From contig CM049311.1 of NCBI GenBank assembly GCA_026874595.1, forward strand, positions 48,675,676 through 48,739,675: DNA of 64,000 nucleotides. Reading direction: 5' to 3'. The notes under the pieces are model-generated. The model was given only the letters and a program-made list of their open reading frames with translations. It did no database searches and was not told the origin of the DNA. This DNA comes from Sipunculus nudus. Lineage: Eukaryota > Annelida > Sipuncula > Golfingiida > Sipunculidae. A program made the translations under genes and the position numbers. Shown one piece after another: positions 11,339 through 24,175 of this stretch (its first letter is position 1; every line of letters starts with the position of its first letter).

Positions 11339-12974
11339 AAGTGGTAATTCACAGAGGGTGACATGTAAGAATGATTAGATCAGAGATCCTGAAGTACCTA
11401 ATTAACACACTCCAGTAATCCTGTTAGCGGTGCTGTCACTTGGAAGAAATGCGAAACAACCGATGCACGGGATCGGAGCTTCATTATTTACGTCATGGTT
11501 TGATATCTGGATGAATGATATCGAAAACAGAACGATGATATGACAAGGAACCCTTGACGTAGCGTCATATGACCCTCTGGCATTACGACCAGATACTGGC
11601 GCCTATTATGTGCCTATCATAAAACTGTGGACGCTTATTTTTGTCTAAGTATGTCTTATTTTGTTAAATGTCGAAGGTTCACTGTCCGTCTGCTTTGTAC
11701 GTGACGTCCGAGAGGACTAGCCAAGTATGCAATTCCTTCTCTCGGGCAAGCCAGAAGTCAAATGGAATTTCAACAGCATTTCATGCGTACACACACAAAA
11801 AAAAGAACAAATGGATTGCAGAATAAATAATTCAGGAACCAACCCCTGCCTGGAAGACTTTGGAATTGCAGCCTGGCAGTTTTTTATCTCGCTAGGCTAG
11901 TACACTACAGATGTGCGGCGACATTAAAGAAAGATCATACACTGGTCCACACGGCCGGTACAAGAAATAAAATCCTAATTACGACAATAATCTAGACCCA
12001 CGTAACAAAACGTGTGATTGATAGCTTTGATATTAGACTATTGATATACTGATTGCTGTGGCATTAGAATGCTGATATGTCCATGAGATATAAAATGCAT
12101 AAGACCAGGAATATTTTTAAAATGTTGCAAGGATGACTCACAAATATAAATAAACCTTTTTCCAAACTATTGAATTATATGTATATAATAATACTATATA
12201 TACTGTATACATATAATTGGACTGAAAATTAGATTAAACATAAATAATATAAGAAAACGTTTCCAACGCAAGAGGCAGTCAGCAAAAGTAAACGTATCTT
12301 AAATTCCTTCCTGCCTGATTAGCTTAAACAAACCTATGTTTATCTCACTGCTTTTGGCAATTTCAATGTGCTATTTAAAAGAATAAACCATATCGGCTGT
12401 CGTTTGTCACCTGAGCACTCTGTACAACTGATTACAAGAATAATAGATCTACGCTGCATTGAGTGATATGGGGCAGAACGCATACAATCTCACCAGCAGT
12501 GAGGCAGCAGCGAAGAACACCCTTTACTTTGATTCATTTAATACGAAAGAACACGTCTACACATGACAGTAGCTGTCGCCAAGATATGCAGCTGGTCAAC
12601 GGGGCGCGGCGGGGAGGAAAGCAAATGTCAGCATACACATATACTAACTGTAGCCTTTGGGGAAGACCTAACAGTACGCGTATGATTTTGAACCTGGCGA
12701 TCTTAACGGCTAATTAAAAGATATTTTAGTGTACCTGATCATTCTGAATTCCAGGCTTCTTTTAATTAGCAGTACAGCTAATCGATCATGTTGTACCGGC
12801 CTGATACATTTGCTGGGGGGGGGGGGGCATTATTAGACAGTAGGGGGTCAGGTTAAAATGGTTCTTTTATATTTCTTACACAAGTGTCATGGCACGATGA
12901 GATAAGTTATTATTTATTAAAGGGGCTGGAGAATTATCGCAGGTACGGGGTTTCCATGATTCAAAGTCTTGAAT

Positions 12975-12976
<2 letters not shown>
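11339..12976. other. No gene seen; one long G tract
   Basis: Unique DNA. A run of 13 G lies at 12815-12827. An 84-codon frame at 12463-12717 has no recognisable domain. Confidence 0.45.

Positions 12977-13023
<47 letters not shown>
12977..13023. repeat. (TA)n microsatellite
   Basis: Uninterrupted TA dinucleotides, about 23 units. Confidence 0.97.
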
Positions 13024-13029
<6 letters not shown>

Positions 13030-14821
13030 CGCTTTTTGAAGGGCTGAAGTTATATATTAGTTTAAATAAAACAAACATGCAAGTCTAGAACTTGACTTTA
13101 AAAATAAGATCTAGACTAGGGTAGTTAGTCTCCAGTAGCCTGCTGTTTCAATATATTTTTAGCGTATGTGCATAGTGCGAACCTGTATGGCCTTGATATA
13201 TATTGATTAAACATCGTCTAACGTCTGCCTTGAGTTCAAGTATGACGAGAAACCCTAAAATTCGGCAACCCCTGGCAAGACCTTACTATACCCTAAAACT
13301 AGAAAACTAGATATAGTATTTTGAGTCACAAGACAGACACGGTTGAGGTGGTCTGGGACCACCGCCCCGGCCTGTCTCTTTAGACTATAAATTTTGAAGA
13401 GCCGAAAGACGTGTTGCCACACAATCCAAGCCAAGCCAAGAAGCTGCGAAAACCGCCACCGCATATCCGCATGCACTGGGGCCCAGGAAGACCGGGAGGA
13501 GTCGAAAAGGAGAGAGACACTTACATCATTACATCATCATTAGCAAGACTTACTACCCGGTGCCCTCCCTCAATACTTATACTATCTAGAGGCGCGAGTG
13601 AGAGACCTGAACGAAACAAGGGCTGCAAGGCTGATGCTGGTATCGTTATCTGTCCACCTCAGAGTAAATGTGTGTTTCTTGTTTGCACTTAAAATGCCTA
13701 TTAATTACTATTATAATTTCAACAATAAATATTACCTTCCCAGATTGCTCAAGGAATACTTAATCAGTGATACTAATTGTGACGTAATCACGAATTAGGG
13801 TAAACTAGTAATGAGAAATAAACTTAGATCATAACATGTGGATTTTAATTTATCAACTGAAAAATGATTAATAACTGGAAAATAAAATAAGGTAAGGTAT
13901 CATGGCATATATGTACATAAAGAGAACAAAAGGGCCCACCTGATACTATACTATTCTAAGAATATAAATAAGGACCTGCTTGCAAATAAAGAAATATACT
14001 TAGACAGAAAACACTCTATATATATATCCATATGGGATTTTGAGCAGGGGTCGTCGGGAGCCATCAGTGTCAGCGCGCAGGCACTGGACTGGTGGCATCG
14101 CCTGGCCGCTTATAACAGGCCGGGGCGACAGGGACCAGAGCTAATTGATAACGGCTGGACGTCAAGTGTACACCGAGACCTGGGTGTATAAGTGTGTACT
14201 CTGTAACAGTCTCAGTCGTTCGGGACTTTCCACAGGTTTCCGGACTTGCCCGCGGTGCTGCGGCAAAGGCCTTTTTAGACTTTAAGGTACCAAACTGTTA
14301 CTCTATAGAGGGTCTTGTGGTCAGTCTACACGCGGCGCATGTTTGAACACAAATTCTTCCAAATTACAATACTCGGCTACTGGGATCGTTGCTGGTGGAG
14401 AATTCGGATGTTTTTGTCAGGTTAAGGTATATCCGTTATTTATTGCCTGCTGTCCATGAACAGTGCTCATTCACTCCTGGGTTAAGAGAGCGCATCCTTG
14501 CGATCACAAATCCAGCACCTCAACCATAACCAACACGCTCAACCAGCTCCAAAGCTTTCGACCAGAATGAATACCTCGATTAAGAAATACCTGATGTTAC
14601 CTACAATTTGTTTGCTCAATTTAACTTTTATGTCATTAAGATAATTTAACATGGCCATCTTCCGTTCCGAATCCAGGCCCTTATAAATGTGCATACACAC
14701 AATGACCAACTCTTCAAGTAACTTGACGTTAAGGAATAGAAGCCTTCCTCTATGGCGAAAAACTTATTTTCAAAGATGGGGGGGGGGGATGACTATGAGG
14801 GGGAGCTGACTCCTTATGTAA
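13024..14821. other. No gene seen; two complex GC-richer stretches
   Basis: The parts at about 13240-13690 and 14035-14420 are GC-richer and not repetitive. The second contains an exact NF-kB consensus GGGACTTTCC at 14222-14231. A frame of 93 codons (13411-13692) has no domain I know. These could be exons, promoter DNA or an eroded element; I cannot tell which. Confidence 0.35.
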
Positions 14822-15034
14822 AAGTGATGAGGTCGAGTCTACCCTATCCGAGTCCGAGTGCGAGTCTTTTTTTTGGTATTTTTTATAGATTATTTTTTAT
14901 TAATATTCTGTTAGTAGTTCTCCCATGTATATAACTCTTCGTATTATTTTACTTTTTCTACTGGATTCGAGATGCACTTTGCCTGATTTCTCGGGTCCTT
15001 ACCTCAAGTCCGCATAAAAGTCGAGAGAGTTGTT

Positions 15035-15036
<2 letters not shown>
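14822..15036. mobile_element. GAGTCC-ended MITE, copy D (internally shortened)
   Basis: One end has AAGTGATGAGGTCGAGTC followed by CCGAGTCCGAG hexamers. The interior carries 'attctgttagtag' and the other end 'tgatttctcgggtcc' and degenerate AAGTCC/AGTCGAG text. These landmarks match copies at 32512, 35611 and 42391 in the same order. It abuts a TA tract. Confidence 0.65.
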
Positions 15037-15102
<66 letters not shown>

Positions 15103-15108
15103 ATATAA
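15037..15108. repeat. (TA)n microsatellite
   Basis: About 72 bp of TA with one TTTA interruption, immediately beside MITE copy D. Confidence 0.97.
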
Positions 15109-16228
15109 ACCTTGCATTTAATACGAAGGGTTTAAGGGGTTGTCTCTGTTCCTAATTCGGGTTTTTCTGTACTTGCTACAAGCAATTTATCAGACTGATT
15201 GCGAAATTATTCTTTAACTTAGAAAAGAAGGATCTGTTTACTACATTATCGACCAATTATTTATTTTTTGTGATATATTGTCACAAATGCACGCTGTGTG
15301 ACGGATTTGAGGTTCTTCAAGACACAAAAGAATAAGACACAAACCATGGCCCGGACACAAAACCGGGACGTTACATATATAATTTGTTATTAGATGATCC
15401 AGACCCGGACACTCGGTGTCAATTTTCGCCGAAAGAAGTCACAAAGGCGTCGGAATCAGGTCTGTACACAGGTACTGGAGCAGAAGAATGAATATATACG
15501 TGAAGACAAGTGGATTTTCTTTTTTAAAGGGGGGGGGGGCGCACATTTTTTTAAAAGATGTTACGCCAATGGCTGGTTTGGAATCGGCTGCTCTCAGAAA
15601 TTCAATTAGTGGTAAAACCTGTGAGCTGCCCGACCTTCATCTGTCGTCTTGCTGGTGCCATTAACTGGAAAGACCTTTTTCTATGGCAGAGAGTCTGCTT
15701 GAGGATCGCTAATTATATGATTTCCCGCTAGTTTGATCCTCCCTCACCACAATGATACCTAAATTCACTTCATTCAGTTAATGCAACAGAAAATAACTTG
15801 CTTTTCCACAAAAGAGCTTATTTAATCAGCAAATGGGTCACGTCCTGTCTGATCCCGATATGCACCATGGGACACCTTTGGCAATACGGTAGGTCATGAT
15901 CATGTCTACGCCACCAGGGCCTCCGAGAGGATTTTTTTAGGCGGTGCAAAGAGGTTTTCGGGCTGCCTCTCAGTATTCTCGTTTTTGTAAACATTCAGTG
16001 TTACGGATTTAGTCAACTCTGTGTTCTGGTTAAGCCTCAAGCTATCCAGTCAGAGATATATGCACTGGAACTTTTTTATATGTTTCTGTTTCTGCATTGA
16101 AGCCATGTGCATTATCCTGTGTGAACTTAATATATCAAGATTAATTGAAAACAAGACGGAGGTTTTAAGAATGCATTAAAATGAAAAAAATAGCTATTTT
16201 TATTAATATCATAATGTCAGTTAAACTG
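15109..16228. other. No gene seen
   Basis: Unique DNA with a run of 11 G at 15529-15539. The overlapping frames of 71 and 82 codons around that tract are not gene-like. Confidence 0.5.
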
Positions 16229-16513
16229 TTGTTTGAGGAGGGGGAGGGGCATGAGGTTTGAAGGGATGTAAAGGGAGGGAGGAAGTTTCCGTTCCCCATC
16301 AAATTACAAAAGGAAACTACGCCCCTGTTTTCTCAAACTAAATATCAATATGAATATTTGACTGGCTATTTTGATATAACTAAACTTTTCCCAACAACGG
16401 AATTCCGCATTTTCAGGCACAAATATTTGGCCCTAGAAAACTCCTGGCACGTTCGGGCCCTTTCGGTCCACCATTTTTTTATTTTATATAAACTAGCTAT
16501 GACATTTTAAGAC
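16229..16513 (+). repeat. Dispersed repeat family X, copy 1
   Basis: This stretch aligns by eye with 38606-38823. Shared blocks in order are a G-rich 'gagggggaggggcatg'-type start, 'ataactaaacttttccca', 'aaatatttggccctagaaaa', 'ctcctggcac', 'gggccctttcggt' and a final 'tagctatgacattttaa'. Copy 2 lacks about 50 bp in the middle. Element type unknown. Confidence 0.65.
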
Positions 16514-18784
16514 TAATGAGGCAAATACTTCTTCAAGCTACTGAAGCTATTGTTGATTATTTTACTGACAGATAAGAAAAGGAAAAGGAGAAAACAGGCG
16601 GTTTTCTGCTCTGTATTTCCGTTTCCGCCGTTCCCTTTGGTACCGCGTTTGGAGCGCTTCGACAATATGCGGTCGTTGAGCTACATGACCTAAAAACCCG
16701 ACCCCCTGTGGCTCGTTGCTCAGCTAATTAAACACCTCAACTCGCTCTTATTTGTTTTTTTCATTTCCAGACCAATTCTGGTTTATTGGGCGTGTTATTT
16801 TCTATACGAGTTCTGTACGACTTCCTTCCATCTGACACGGGTGTTCATCAAAACTGAGCCATATTCTCTGAATGCGGTGTTGTTTCAAATTTCGAAATAT
16901 CATTCAAGCATGAACATTAAATCTAAGTATTCGAAAGTACAAACTCTGTTTTATTGGTTAGAAGCCGTGTTTGCACACAGATATCAAAGAGATGAAGAAA
17001 AATTAAATACGTATAAAGGAGGTCCGGTCTTTACATTTGAACGTTTTATATTCATTTCATATCTGTTCATCTTTTGGAGGAAAACCTTACATTAAACTTA
17101 CCTCAAATATTACAGTTTAATGAAAAATCAGATATGTTAGTCAGCGAATTAGCAATATTAAATCTTGGCTATCGGGTTGCAATTTGACCGGGTAGATTTT
17201 AGAATCGCATGTTACCAATTGTCTCAGAACGAGGCTGAATCTAATATGTCTGAACGAATATTTTTTTTAGATTGGCCATACTCTGGGAAAATATGATCAC
17301 CTGTTGGTAAAATAGAGGCCCTATTTTATATAGCTCCAGGACTTTTAGTAAAAAAGTACCAGATCTGCTTCTCCCAAATAATTTTTAGATAGAAGAAAAG
17401 GTACGTTGTATAGCTAAGGGGTATGTGCGGAAACAGGGCTCTATGGATGATAAATCCTCTGGGGGCCTGTGTTACTAGACACAAATCGTCAGTAGGAAGA
17501 TGTCTTCGGCGCCATGGGACTCTTTCCTTGGCGTTTTGCATGTCTCCCTTCCTCAGGATTAAGTGACCTCACCAAAGGTTCCCCTGTCTGAACAGATGTG
17601 ACCACTTAGTAACCATAGCAACTAACTTTATCATCGCCAAAACGTAAAACATTTGAAATAATCTCAAATCTACCAAATGTAATCAGGCTAAGTAACTTTT
17701 TATGGGGAAAAAATTTAGATATGATCACGTGACTGGTGAATCTTTTTGTCAGACCACAGTGACAAATTTGAAGTTATGTTTTATTCATTGATATTGTTAT
17801 TGGTATTGGACGACCTTGTGTAATTCAAAATTGATTTCATCTCACAAATAACGATTCTTCACTGTGTTAATTAAGCCCCCCTTTTTATTCGTCATACTAG
17901 CACAATGTCATCATAAAAAAGCATACCAAAGAAAAAATAAATAATAAAAATGACCTATTAAATATGAGTTCATATAATTCTCTATTTCAATATTAGAAAT
18001 TGGATGCATGCACTTTCATTGATACTTTGATACATTGATACGTAGAAGTAGTAATATAACTTCTTACTGGGTAAGTAGTTTAATCAATGGTAATAATCTA
18101 CTTTTTTTCAGAGCCCAGAGTGATGCACTGAAACACTTCTCAATACACTCTAATTGAAGTGCAAAACTGTATTTAATTAAGCTGTAAGACATAAGTTATT
18201 TATATAAGATACTGATTAGTTTTCTTCATTCTGTACCTTCCTTTGAATGAAACATGTGTTTCAGAATAAAAAGTAAATCAAAGAAACATTTTGTATAATA
18301 TTATGGTAACCGCAATCCGTCTGAGATGTAGAAAAAGCAATAATACGTGACTTTGGAGGCTGCTGATGAATAAAGATGTACTTGCGTTGAATTAACCTGA
18401 AAATGAAGAATGTCAGTGTGAGCAAGGTCGCAAACCACAATAGATTGAATGTGGATTATTAATAGGATTTAAATAAATATGACGGCGTGTTACTTTTTAA
18501 TTTTAGCCTCGTATATAACGCCGACACAGGTCTCCCATAGAGAGCTGTGCGGATCTGTGGCACGGCCTGATTTTTATAAAGTTACTTAAATAACAATGGG
18601 TAGAAAATCAAATGTTTTGTTCCTATCAATAAATATGATTTCTTGTTATGTCAAATCTTGGAGGCTTCCATAATTTAACACTTATACTTAACATGGCTCT
18701 TGACCTCACTGGCATAATAGCACATCATCTTCCCTTCTCATAACTTATTCAAAAATCGACTTATCTGTATAGAAAACCTAGAAT
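16514..18784. other. No gene seen; contains a perfect X-box motif
   Basis: AT-rich unique DNA. An exact RFX-type X-box, GTAACCATAGCAAC, lies at 17609-17622. No start-proximal frame or exon could be tied to it. A frame of 71 codons (17326-17541 minus) and one of 84 (16841-17095) show no domain. Confidence 0.4.
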
Positions 18785-20112
18785 ATCAGCAGAAGCTGAC
18801 AAAGCCCTCAGCCAAAAAGAACAGTATTTATAGGCGGTAACAGTAACAAGTACGAAATATTCGTTCTCACATGGATGTATATCTGTACATGTCTCACTTA
18901 TAAATTTAAACTGGAGAGGTATGTACCATGTTTCATAACAATCCAGAAAATGGTTCCTGAGAAATAAGCTTCTAAGTTTTACTCTATTCTAAACTATGTG
19001 ACTTTGAAAAGTAGGTCAAGATCACCCATCCTTGAACTTTACCAAGAATTTGTAAATATGCATCAGCACTGAAGAAATGAAGTTCCTGTGTTGAATACCT
19101 GTGGAGAATCCCGCTCACAAGGCCAAAGTTGAAAAATCCGAGAAAAAGTCATTAAAAATCAGAAATTGTAAGTGGCCCCCCTTACTTGTGCAGCATGTAC
19201 AGACCATCAGTCCTGATGATCATAGTAAGTTTTGTAAAAATCCACCCAATGGTTCCTGAGAAATAAGCTTTTTTAGTTATAAGTGTTTTTCTATAATCGG
19301 CTCTAAAACGTAGTAAAATAAGTCAAGGTCACCCATCTTCGAACTTGACCGAGATTTTGTCTAAACACATTTTCACTGAAGAAAAAAAATCCTACGGTAA
19401 ATCCTTTTAGAGTTATCCCGCTCACAAGGCCAAAGACGAAAAATCCGAGAAAAATTAAATTAAAATCATAAATCGTAGGTGGCGCCCCCTAACTAGTGCA
19501 GCAGGTACAGACCATCACTCCCTATAACTATAGTAAGTTTTGTGAAAATCCACCCAATGTTTCCTGAGAAATAAGCTTCTAAGTGTTTTTCTATAACTGG
19601 CTCTAAAACGTAGAAAAATAGGTCAAGGTCACCCATCTTCAAACTAGACCGAGATTTTGTCAATATACATTTCACCGAAGGAATAAAAATCCTACAGTGA
19701 ATCCTTTTAGAGATATCCTGCTCACAAGGCCAAAGTGGAAAAATATGAGAAAAATTCATTAAAAATCAGAAATTGTAGGTGGTGCCCCCTTACTTATGCA
19801 GCAGGTGTAGACCATCAGTCCCAATGATCACAGTAAGTTTTGTGAAAATCCACCCAATGGTTCCTGAGAAATAAGCTTCTAAGTGTTTTTGTATAATCTG
19901 TTCTAAAACCTAGAAAAATAGGCCAAGGTCACCCATCTTCGAACTTAACCGAGATTTTGAGAGACACATCTTCACCGAAGAAATAAAATTCCTATGGGAA
20001 TCCTTTTAGAGATATCCCGCTCACAAGGTAAAAGTTAACGGACGCCAGACGAACGGACGGACAGCTTGGGTGAAGACAATAGCCCATCATCCTAAGGGCT
20101 GAGGGCTAAAAA
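18785..20112 (-). mobile_element. Helentron-like ('pearl'-type) non-autonomous element 2
   Basis: The element is read on the minus strand. Its 5' end near 20112 begins GATTTTTAGCCCTCAGCC and is followed by a GTCCGTCCGTTCGTC microsatellite (20041-20063) and four ~300-bp core units. A perfect 11-bp subterminal inverted repeat joins the ends (AGCCCTCAGCC at 18803-18813, GGCTGAGGGCT at 20097-20107). A small hairpin with TCAGC/GCTGA arms (18786-18799) lies just outside the 3' inverted repeat, in the position expected for a Helitron-group terminus. The terminal sequence differs from elements 1, 3 and 4, so this is a separate subfamily. Confidence 0.7.
18890..20035 (-). repeat. Tandem core repeats of element 2 (~300 bp unit, four copies)
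   Basis: The block 'ggtcaaggtcacccatctt' or a close variant recurs near 19014, 19322, 19621 and 19921, giving periods of about 307, 299 and 300 bp. 'ggttcctgagaaataagctt' and 'tcccgctcacaaggccaaag' recur in the same order. The GGTGGCGCC-type core is seen at 19478 and, degenerate, at 19171 and 19778. The two innermost copies are the most alike. Confidence 0.9.
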
Positions 20113-21715
20113 TCATATTATCTTCATAATAGTCATTTGTGTTAATATTGTAAGGCTAAAGTATTTTCATCATATTTTCTTGATTAACACTTCGTTATGT
20201 CATAGAAACACATAACTGTCATAACTCTCTTTATTGAAGCGATTGTTAAATAATTTAATCTTTTTTGGAAATACTTGCAATTAATCAAGAAAATCTGAAT
20301 GTCAAAATCAACATTATAGTAATGTTTGGATAAAACAGGTGCTTTTCCGCTACAATAAAGTAATATAACTAATTGTATTAAAAAGAAATAATAACAAGAA
20401 TTTTACTAATGATATCTCACTCGAGCCCTGCATAGGTTACAAATGGATAAATTAAGCAAAGTGCATGCTGTGCATCATTGCTTGAAAGTCGATGGCATTT
20501 TTCTACAAAACCATATTACAGAATAATGAGACATCATTTGGCACGACTCATGTACCAAAACCCTGACAATGAATCCTAATGGTATATTTGGTAGAATCGT
20601 GACTTGCCCAAGGTTCTATTCATGACCGTCATCAGAGATGGAAAGGTTAAAGATATTTCGCAAAAAGAAATAAGCTCTATATAAGTATAAATTCTGCTCA
20701 AGGCCCAAATGTATGGAAAGGAAAACACTCTAAAACTTATTACGGGAATTTCTATTCACTAAATATCTGCATAAATTCATTTTTTTTTATTAATGTGTGA
20801 ACATTTCCATGAAGGTTATTTTGGAAGTGGATTATTAAAGTCGGGGGGAAATTATCAAAAAGTTCAAATTGATATACGATAAACCAATAATGACAATTTT
20901 ATTACCAATCTTATTATGTGTTTGGTTAAATATAACGCAGGGGGAATTCCACAGAGACAGCCCCGCCTGGTGTCCAAACCTGATCGGCAACAACGGTTTA
21001 ATGCAGCGGGTGGTGTAGCGAATATAGTTGAGCGTAACGTAGCCGCTGCTTATGGAGCGTAACGTTTCGCATACAGGTAATCTCATTTTAAATCATTCAT
21101 TTTTTGGCACAAACGTAACGTAATGCCGCTTTACGTCACTTAGACACCAGCCGTAGGGCTTTCAAGTACTTGGCGTGTGCCTTGGGCCCCGTATTTATTC
21201 ATTGTCACATAAATGTTTTTCGTTACAAAGTAAATTCACTCTCCCTAAATGGTATTCAAGATACTGATTTAAAAACCTCCGAGACTCACCAGTCAGGCTT
21301 GATTTTTAATCCGTTTGTCGGGCAATTGTTTAATCAATGCAGCGAAATGTTGGTTTATCTTGTCACTTTCGTTTTCTTTTGCCGCCAGATGCTACAAGGC
21401 GCCTCGTGTAGAGAGCAATACTCTTGATTAGATAGTGCCGGCCTTGAAGCGGATGTGTGAACAGTATGAGAATCCAGCTTGATCCTTAAGAAAGGATTTA
21501 TTGAAAACTATAGCTTCTCTTTGTAAGTTAATTATTTATTTGTTAAAAATATTAAACAATTATCTTATATAGTGACATTTATCAGTGTCATAAACGTGAA
21601 TAAAGTGTACAGCTTATTCGGCTTAAAAAGGCCAAGTCATAACAGATGAACATGAGGCCAATCCAAGAAAATTTACTATCTAAATAAATATTGCCCGCTC
21701 GCTTCAGGAAGTGTT
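20113..21715. other. No gene seen; candidate regulatory cluster near 21.0-21.4 kb
   Basis: AT-rich DNA up to about 20930, then a more complex stretch to about 21440. Between 21030 and 21140 there are repeated ACGT-core sites: AGCGTAACGT twice, 25 bp apart (21031 and 21056), AACGTAACGTAA (21112) and TTACGTCA (21131). Such cores can bind bZIP factors. No exon is supported. Confidence 0.35.
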
Positions 21716-22214
21716 ACCTCATACTTCGTAGAATAATTATACTGTTTATTGTTGCCGGTCCTACCCTATCTAACTATAGAAATCTGTATTTTAGACAATG
21801 CGAGCCTCCGCCACATGCGTGTGTGTGTAATGGGGGGGGGGGGGGGTCTCTTTTGTAAGAAACTCCCCAACTAGCGTTTTACCTCATACTTCGTAGAATA
21901 ATTATACTGTTTATTGTTGCCGGTCCTACCCTATCTAACTATAGAAATCTGTATTTTAGACAATGCGAGCCTCCGCCACATGCGTGTGTGTGTGTAATGG
22001 AAGAGGGGGGGGGGTCTCTTTTGTAAGAAACTCCCCAACTAGCGTTTTACCTCATACTTCGTAGAATAATTATACTGTTTATTGTTACTGGTCCTACCCT
22101 ATCTAACTATAGAAATCTGTATTTTAGACAATGCGAGCCTCCGCCACATGCGTGTGTGTGTGTAATGGAAGAGGGGGGGGGTCTCTTTTGTAAGAAACTC
22201 CCCAACTAGCGTTT
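21716..22214. repeat. Near-identical tandem triplication, ~166 bp unit
   Basis: Three copies begin at 21716, 21881 and 22049, each with 'acctcatacttcgtagaat' and ending in 'ctccccaactagcgttt'. Outside the GT and G tracts I see only a two-base change in copy 3 (GTTGCCGG versus GTTACTGG). Copy 1 also differs next to its G tract. The near identity means a recent duplication or gene conversion, or an assembly artefact around the G tracts. Confidence 0.95.
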
Positions 22215-22279
22215 GCACTTATTCAGTTATTCAGCCCAATTCCCCAGGTTCATTCATTCATTAGTGACTTTATATTTTG

Positions 22280-22500
22280 ATTATTCAATGATGATGATCC
22301 TGAATCCGGATCATGTGCTTGATCCTCACCAAAATCGAATCGTTTCCTTATTTGCCCTTTCCCAAAACGCCTTGAAAAGTCAAGCTATTCCCTTTATGAT
22401 TGCGGGAGTTATGTTGTGAACAAACAAACACACCTGAACACAAACACACACACACACACGAAAGAAAATGAACGCAAACTCTCCTGGCGGAGGCAATGTT
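22280..22500 (+). repeat. Dispersed retroelement-like tail, copy 2
   Basis: The element shows 'gaatccggatcatg', 'caccaaaatcgaatc', a block around 'gggagttatgttgtgaac', AAAC and CA repeats, and an end of 'ctctcctggcggaggcaa'. This order is shared with 11188-11338 and with interspersed repeats commonly seen in marine invertebrate genomes. No open frame; the parent family is not identified. Confidence 0.65.
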
Positions 22501-24080
22501 CAAAGCATGTTTTTTGCATCAGCTCAGAATTCCGCAATAGATCAAGAATATCAAACCATATATGCACTTAGGTATTGAAACAATGAAGAAAAATGAAGTT
22601 TATAGAAAGAGATTCTCTTGTAATATGTTATGCAATACTGCGCTTCAATGTGCCGAGGTTGAATAACCAGCTCTTGGCTGCTGGAACCGTAATGCCGTAA
22701 TGTGAGAGAGAATCCAGGTAACGTAACAATATGCATGCATTTATATCCTTTTTTTGCCGTTTTTGTGTACCGTGGCTCGAACAAGCCACTTACTGGATTC
22801 CTTTCCTTTTAACGTTTCACTTACACAGACAGGACAAGCCCAAGGTGTCTGTGCACCATGCAGCCTCCAGAGACTTTGTATTACTTACAGTATTGGTTTT
22901 CATTCCTTTCCCTTATGTCACACTTGCAGCAGACGTTTTCCATCGCTTTGGTGTATGGGACGACGTGTGACGTATTAATCTCGTTTTCAATCATTGTGAC
23001 ACAATGTGTCTTGGTTTACTGTGGTAAAACAAATCGTTTTCCTCTCCATAATTTTACCACTTCCATGTTAACTGTTGTACACGGCAAGATAATATCAACA
23101 CTGAGAACAAACTTAGATCCAGAAGACCGGATTCTTCTTCAACTAGCGTCAACTTCAAGTCCAAAATCGTTGTTCATAATTCCGGTTTTAGATATTATAA
23201 TAAATAATTCAGATAATATTTAACAATTACGTACGACATAAGCAAGCAAAGTGCAAAATAACATGGATATCATTATCTGACGATATAATCAAAAGTTAAG
23301 TCATTTCCTATGTTCATGTAGTTTATAAGACGCATGTGAAATAGTATTCTCTTGATCAAGATGGGAGTTTCTTCAACGGATTAGGCAATTTTAATAATTT
23401 TAGGTTTTTGTACCAAACGTTCCTACGAATTGTAGGATTTGTAAAATTTCTCCCGGGTAATTATGATTTGCAGCTCTCTTGTTTATCTGTTTGTTAGTGA
23501 ATGGATTTCCGTGAAACTTTGGGTAAAGCCAGGATTGGCCGAATTAAAGGTCACTGCGGTTCTCGATAAAGGTGCGTATCAGTGGGACTGTTTTAACTAC
23601 CAACTATCATTCTAGTTAATGTATTTCTAAAACCACTGTATCGAAGTTAAATATACGGCCCTGTTTCCGTTCCTCCAGTCAAGCTTTCTTGTCTCGTTTT
23701 CTGGAATTAGAAAGTTTTCTCCTGATGAAGTGAATGGGATCTATCATCAGGCTTTGCATATCTGATAACGTTGACCGCCCCCAGGAGGACCGCCGCCGTA
23801 AGAACTAGGCCTTGTTAATTGATTATGTAGAAAACTAGTTATTTAATATTGTTCTGTTCTCTGTATAAGTCTGTTCTCCTTGTCAAGTTGTGTATGTATG
23901 ATGTTGAATACATCGTGACTATAATACAATGTACATCAAAGATACTTGTCATTTTAAAATTCATGGTTTTCATTAGATCGTATAATTTCGAGTCTGGCTA
24001 CTTAGAGGGATTACCTGACTAGCATTCGAAATTTCCGGCTTCAAATCCACTTAGGTTTGCCATCTATATGCAAGGGCGTC
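22501..24080. other. No supported gene; one 121-codon frame
   Basis: The largest frame (22858-23223 plus) is hydrophobic at its start and matches nothing I know. Two other frames are open across 22731-22978, which points to low stop density rather than coding. A stretch near 23480-23600 ('gtgaatggatttccgtgaaac') vaguely resembles eroded copies of the dispersed tail repeat in inverse orientation. Confidence 0.35.
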
Positions 24081-24175
24081 AATGCAGGGGGATGTAAACA
24101 GGAGGTGGACATCCCCCACTTTTCCGCAAGGGAGGGGGATGGTAAATGTAATCATCCCCCTGCTATTCAGAGAAA
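24081..24175. repeat. GGGGGATG-rich inverted repeat
   Basis: GCAGGGGGATG near 24085 is matched by CATCCCCCTGC near 24155, with further catccccc and gggggatg blocks between. Such text is common in short foldback repeats. I cannot assign a family or exact limits. Confidence 0.4.

Noticed and set aside
22858-23223. 121-codon plus-strand frame as a possible small gene
   Set aside because: All three plus frames are open over part of it, no domain is visible and no splice or promoter context can be tied to it.
23480-23600. Third copy of the dispersed tail repeat
   Set aside because: Resemblance is limited to a few short words; too eroded to call.
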